The position numbers and the translations under genes were made by a program. A stretch of 6,033 bases of DNA from JACPRB01 sp964468745 (GTDB lineage Bacteria > Planctomycetota > MHYJ01 > JACPRB01): NCBI GenBank assembly GCA_964468745.1, contig CAYXVY010000128.1, forward strand, positions 1 to 6,033. Reading direction: 5' to 3'. This document shows, one piece after another, positions 5,251-6,033 of this stretch. Position 1 is the stretch's first letter; the number at the start of each line of letters is the position of its first letter. The notes under the pieces were generated by a model. It saw only the letters and a program-made list of their open reading frames with translations. It did not search any database and had not been told where the DNA came from.

Positions 5251-5744
5251 GATGCGACGCGGGCCCCCTGGGGTAGGATCACGTTGGTCTCGATCTGCTG
5301 CATTTTCTGGCCGCAGGCGGCGGTCATCATTTTCACCAGGTACCACTTGAGCGTCAAGATGCTGAGGAGATCGCTTCCGGCGGCGCGACCCGTGAAGCGC
5401 GTCTCGACCCTGTCGCCATGGACCGCCAGGATCTCTGCGGTGACGTCATTGATGTCGTACAGCTTCCTCACGTCTTCGTCGAACGCCTTTCGTACCGCCT
5501 GCTCCTTCTGCGCGTCCGGCATTGCGGAAGCGGCGGACGCTTGCCGCTGCGTGCCCGCGATCCCGTCGAGGATCGCCTGGATGTCGTCGTAGCAGGAGGA
5601 ACAGCCTCCGGCGGCCTTCGTACAGGCCGTAACGGCTTCAACCGTCGTGAAGTGTTTCTCTCGGATGGCCTGCCGTACGACGGACTCCGGGACCTTGAAA
5701 CAACGGCACAGGAGGTTGTCGCCCGAACGGGCCGGCTCGGCCAT
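5247..5744 (-). CDS. NifU-like [2Fe-2S] protein: BFD-like domain plus degenerate NifU C-terminal domain
   Basis: A 165-residue protein. Residues 11-61 form a BFD-type [2Fe-2S] domain with C13-x-C15 and C48-x2-C51 (L-C-R-C-F-K-V and A-G-G-C-S-S-C-Y-D-D-I); C41 is an extra Cys. It is closest to the central domain of NifU, which also has T-T-V-E-x-V-T and T-K-A-x-G-G-C-x-S-C. Residues about 80-155 align by eye with the NifU C-terminal domain (A-V-R-K-A-F-D-E-D-V-R, H-G-D-R-V, F-T-G, then T-L-K). However, its cluster-binding C-x2-C is replaced by A121-x2-S124. The N-terminal IscU-type scaffold domain of full NifU is absent. It may be an electron carrier or Fe-S accessory protein rather than a scaffold. 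It is the first gene of a coupled operon with the phosphoesterase and cupin. The start is the first ATG after a 51-base divergent region. Confidence 0.8.
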   Translation of the reverse strand: MAEPARSGDNLLCRCFKVPESVVRQAIREKHFTTVEAVTACTKAAGGCSSCYDDIQAILDGIAGTQRQASAASAMPDAQKEQAVRKAFDEDVRKLYDINDVTAEILAVHGDRVETRFTGRAAGSDLLSILTLKWYLVKMMTAACGQKMQQIETNVILPQGARVAS

Positions 5745-5753
5745 CTGAGGCCG

Positions 5754-5759
5754 AGTCTA
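5754..5759 (-). promoter_or_regulatory. Possible -10 element (TAGACT) of the NifU-like operon
   Basis: On the minus strand TAGACT (4 of 6 to consensus) lies 9 bases before the ATG at 5744, with no Shine-Dalgarno between them. Together with TATAAT on the other strand at 5772-5777 it would place two divergent promoters within 51 bases. Confidence 0.2.
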
Positions 5760-5771
5760 GCACATTCCAGC

Positions 5772-5777
5772 TATAAT
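5772..5777 (+). promoter_or_regulatory. -10 element (perfect TATAAT) of the LPS-kinase-like gene
   Basis: A perfect TATAAT lies 18 bases before the ATG at 5796, predicting a leader of about 10-12 bases. No -35 match is seen at the expected place and no Shine-Dalgarno is present. In such GC-rich DNA a perfect hexamer at this position is unlikely to be chance. Confidence 0.45.
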
Positions 5778-5795
5778 CGCCGTGCGATCATCAGC

Positions 5796-6033
5796 ATGAA
5801 GCCTCCGACCCTGATCCTGCACCGTGCGTCGCGTGCCGCGGACGTCGAACGCTTCTTTCGCGGCGAGGTTGCTCGCGAAGTCGTGAAGGAGAATCGCGCG
5901 CGCACCGTCTGGCGCGTGGCGTCGGGTTCCCCCGCGCTTTACGTGAAGCGCTTCCGCCGCGAGCTCTTTCGCGATCGTGCCCGCAAGGAGGCGGCGCTGC
6001 TCGCCGGACTTGAGACGGCGGGCATCGACGCGC
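5796..6033 (+). CDS. Lipopolysaccharide (Kdo/WaaP)-type kinase, N-terminal part (3' end outside window)
   Basis: Seventy-nine codons are visible before the window ends. The segment V30-K-E-N-R-A-R-T-V-W-R-V-A followed by P-A-L-Y-V-K51-R-F-R-R-E is the pattern of the N-lobe in the WaaP/KdkA lipopolysaccharide kinase family. K51 is the candidate ATP-binding Lys. The following R-K-E-A-A-L-L-A-G-L-E-x-A-G-I would be the alpha-C helix, with the Glu that pairs with that Lys (likely E65), and then the next strand. Relatives phosphorylate Kdo or heptose in the LPS core, so the gene suggests a Gram-negative envelope. The catalytic Asp and activation loop lie outside the window, so a different small-molecule kinase is possible. 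It is divergent from the NifU-like operon. Confidence 0.65.
   Translation, partial: MKPPTLILHRASRAADVERFFRGEVAREVVKENRARTVWRVASGSPALYVKRFRRELFRDRARKEAALLAGLETAGIDA

Overview
The window is GC-rich, gene-dense bacterial DNA of chromosomal type. The gene set is a Ser/Thr kinase with an unusual front end, a likely LPS-type (Kdo/WaaP-like) kinase, MoaA, QueG and a NifU-like Fe-S protein. Several genes lack a Shine-Dalgarno sequence. Together this suggests a Gram-negative bacterium, perhaps Planctomycetota or a deltaproteobacterial-type lineage, but the sequence does not fix the phylum. I see no tRNA, rRNA, CRISPR array, IS element or phage gene.

Layout. 1-399 (+) is the 3' end of queG (epoxyqueuosine reductase). 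415-2106 (+) is a soluble Ser/Thr protein kinase with four GspE/MshEN-like half-repeats and a zinc ribbon before the kinase domain. 2128-2679 (-) is a class I SAM methyltransferase, convergent with the kinase. 2798-3799 (+) is moaA, divergent from the methyltransferase. 3896-4132 (+) holds a gene that ordinary gene calling would miss. 4154-5744 (-) is a compact three-gene operon, transcribed in the order NifU-like [2Fe-2S] protein, metallophosphoesterase, cupin. 5796-6033 (+) is the 5' end of a sugar/LPS-type kinase, divergent from that operon.

The main discovery is at 3896-4132, a small glutaredoxin-like selenoprotein. It has a good Shine-Dalgarno and a clean thioredoxin-fold sequence, except that the active-site cysteine codon is TGA (3944-3946), giving U-P-Y-T. 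A hairpin with bacterial SECIS geometry follows this TGA. The frame then reaches a second TGA at 4121-4123, also followed at the same distance by a perfect hairpin whose loop starts with G. Read-through there adds only U-G-V before a final TGA at 4130-4132. The protein would have two selenocysteines, one in the glutaredoxin active site and one in a C-terminal U-x-x-stop tail, and no cysteine at all. The first Sec is well supported; the second is a strong hypothesis.

Other points of interest are the kinase architecture, a NifU-like protein that has lost its scaffold domain and the CxxC of its C-terminal domain, an imperfect inverted repeat starting at the moaA stop codon, and -10-like hexamers so close to several start codons that leaderless or near-leaderless transcripts are plausible.
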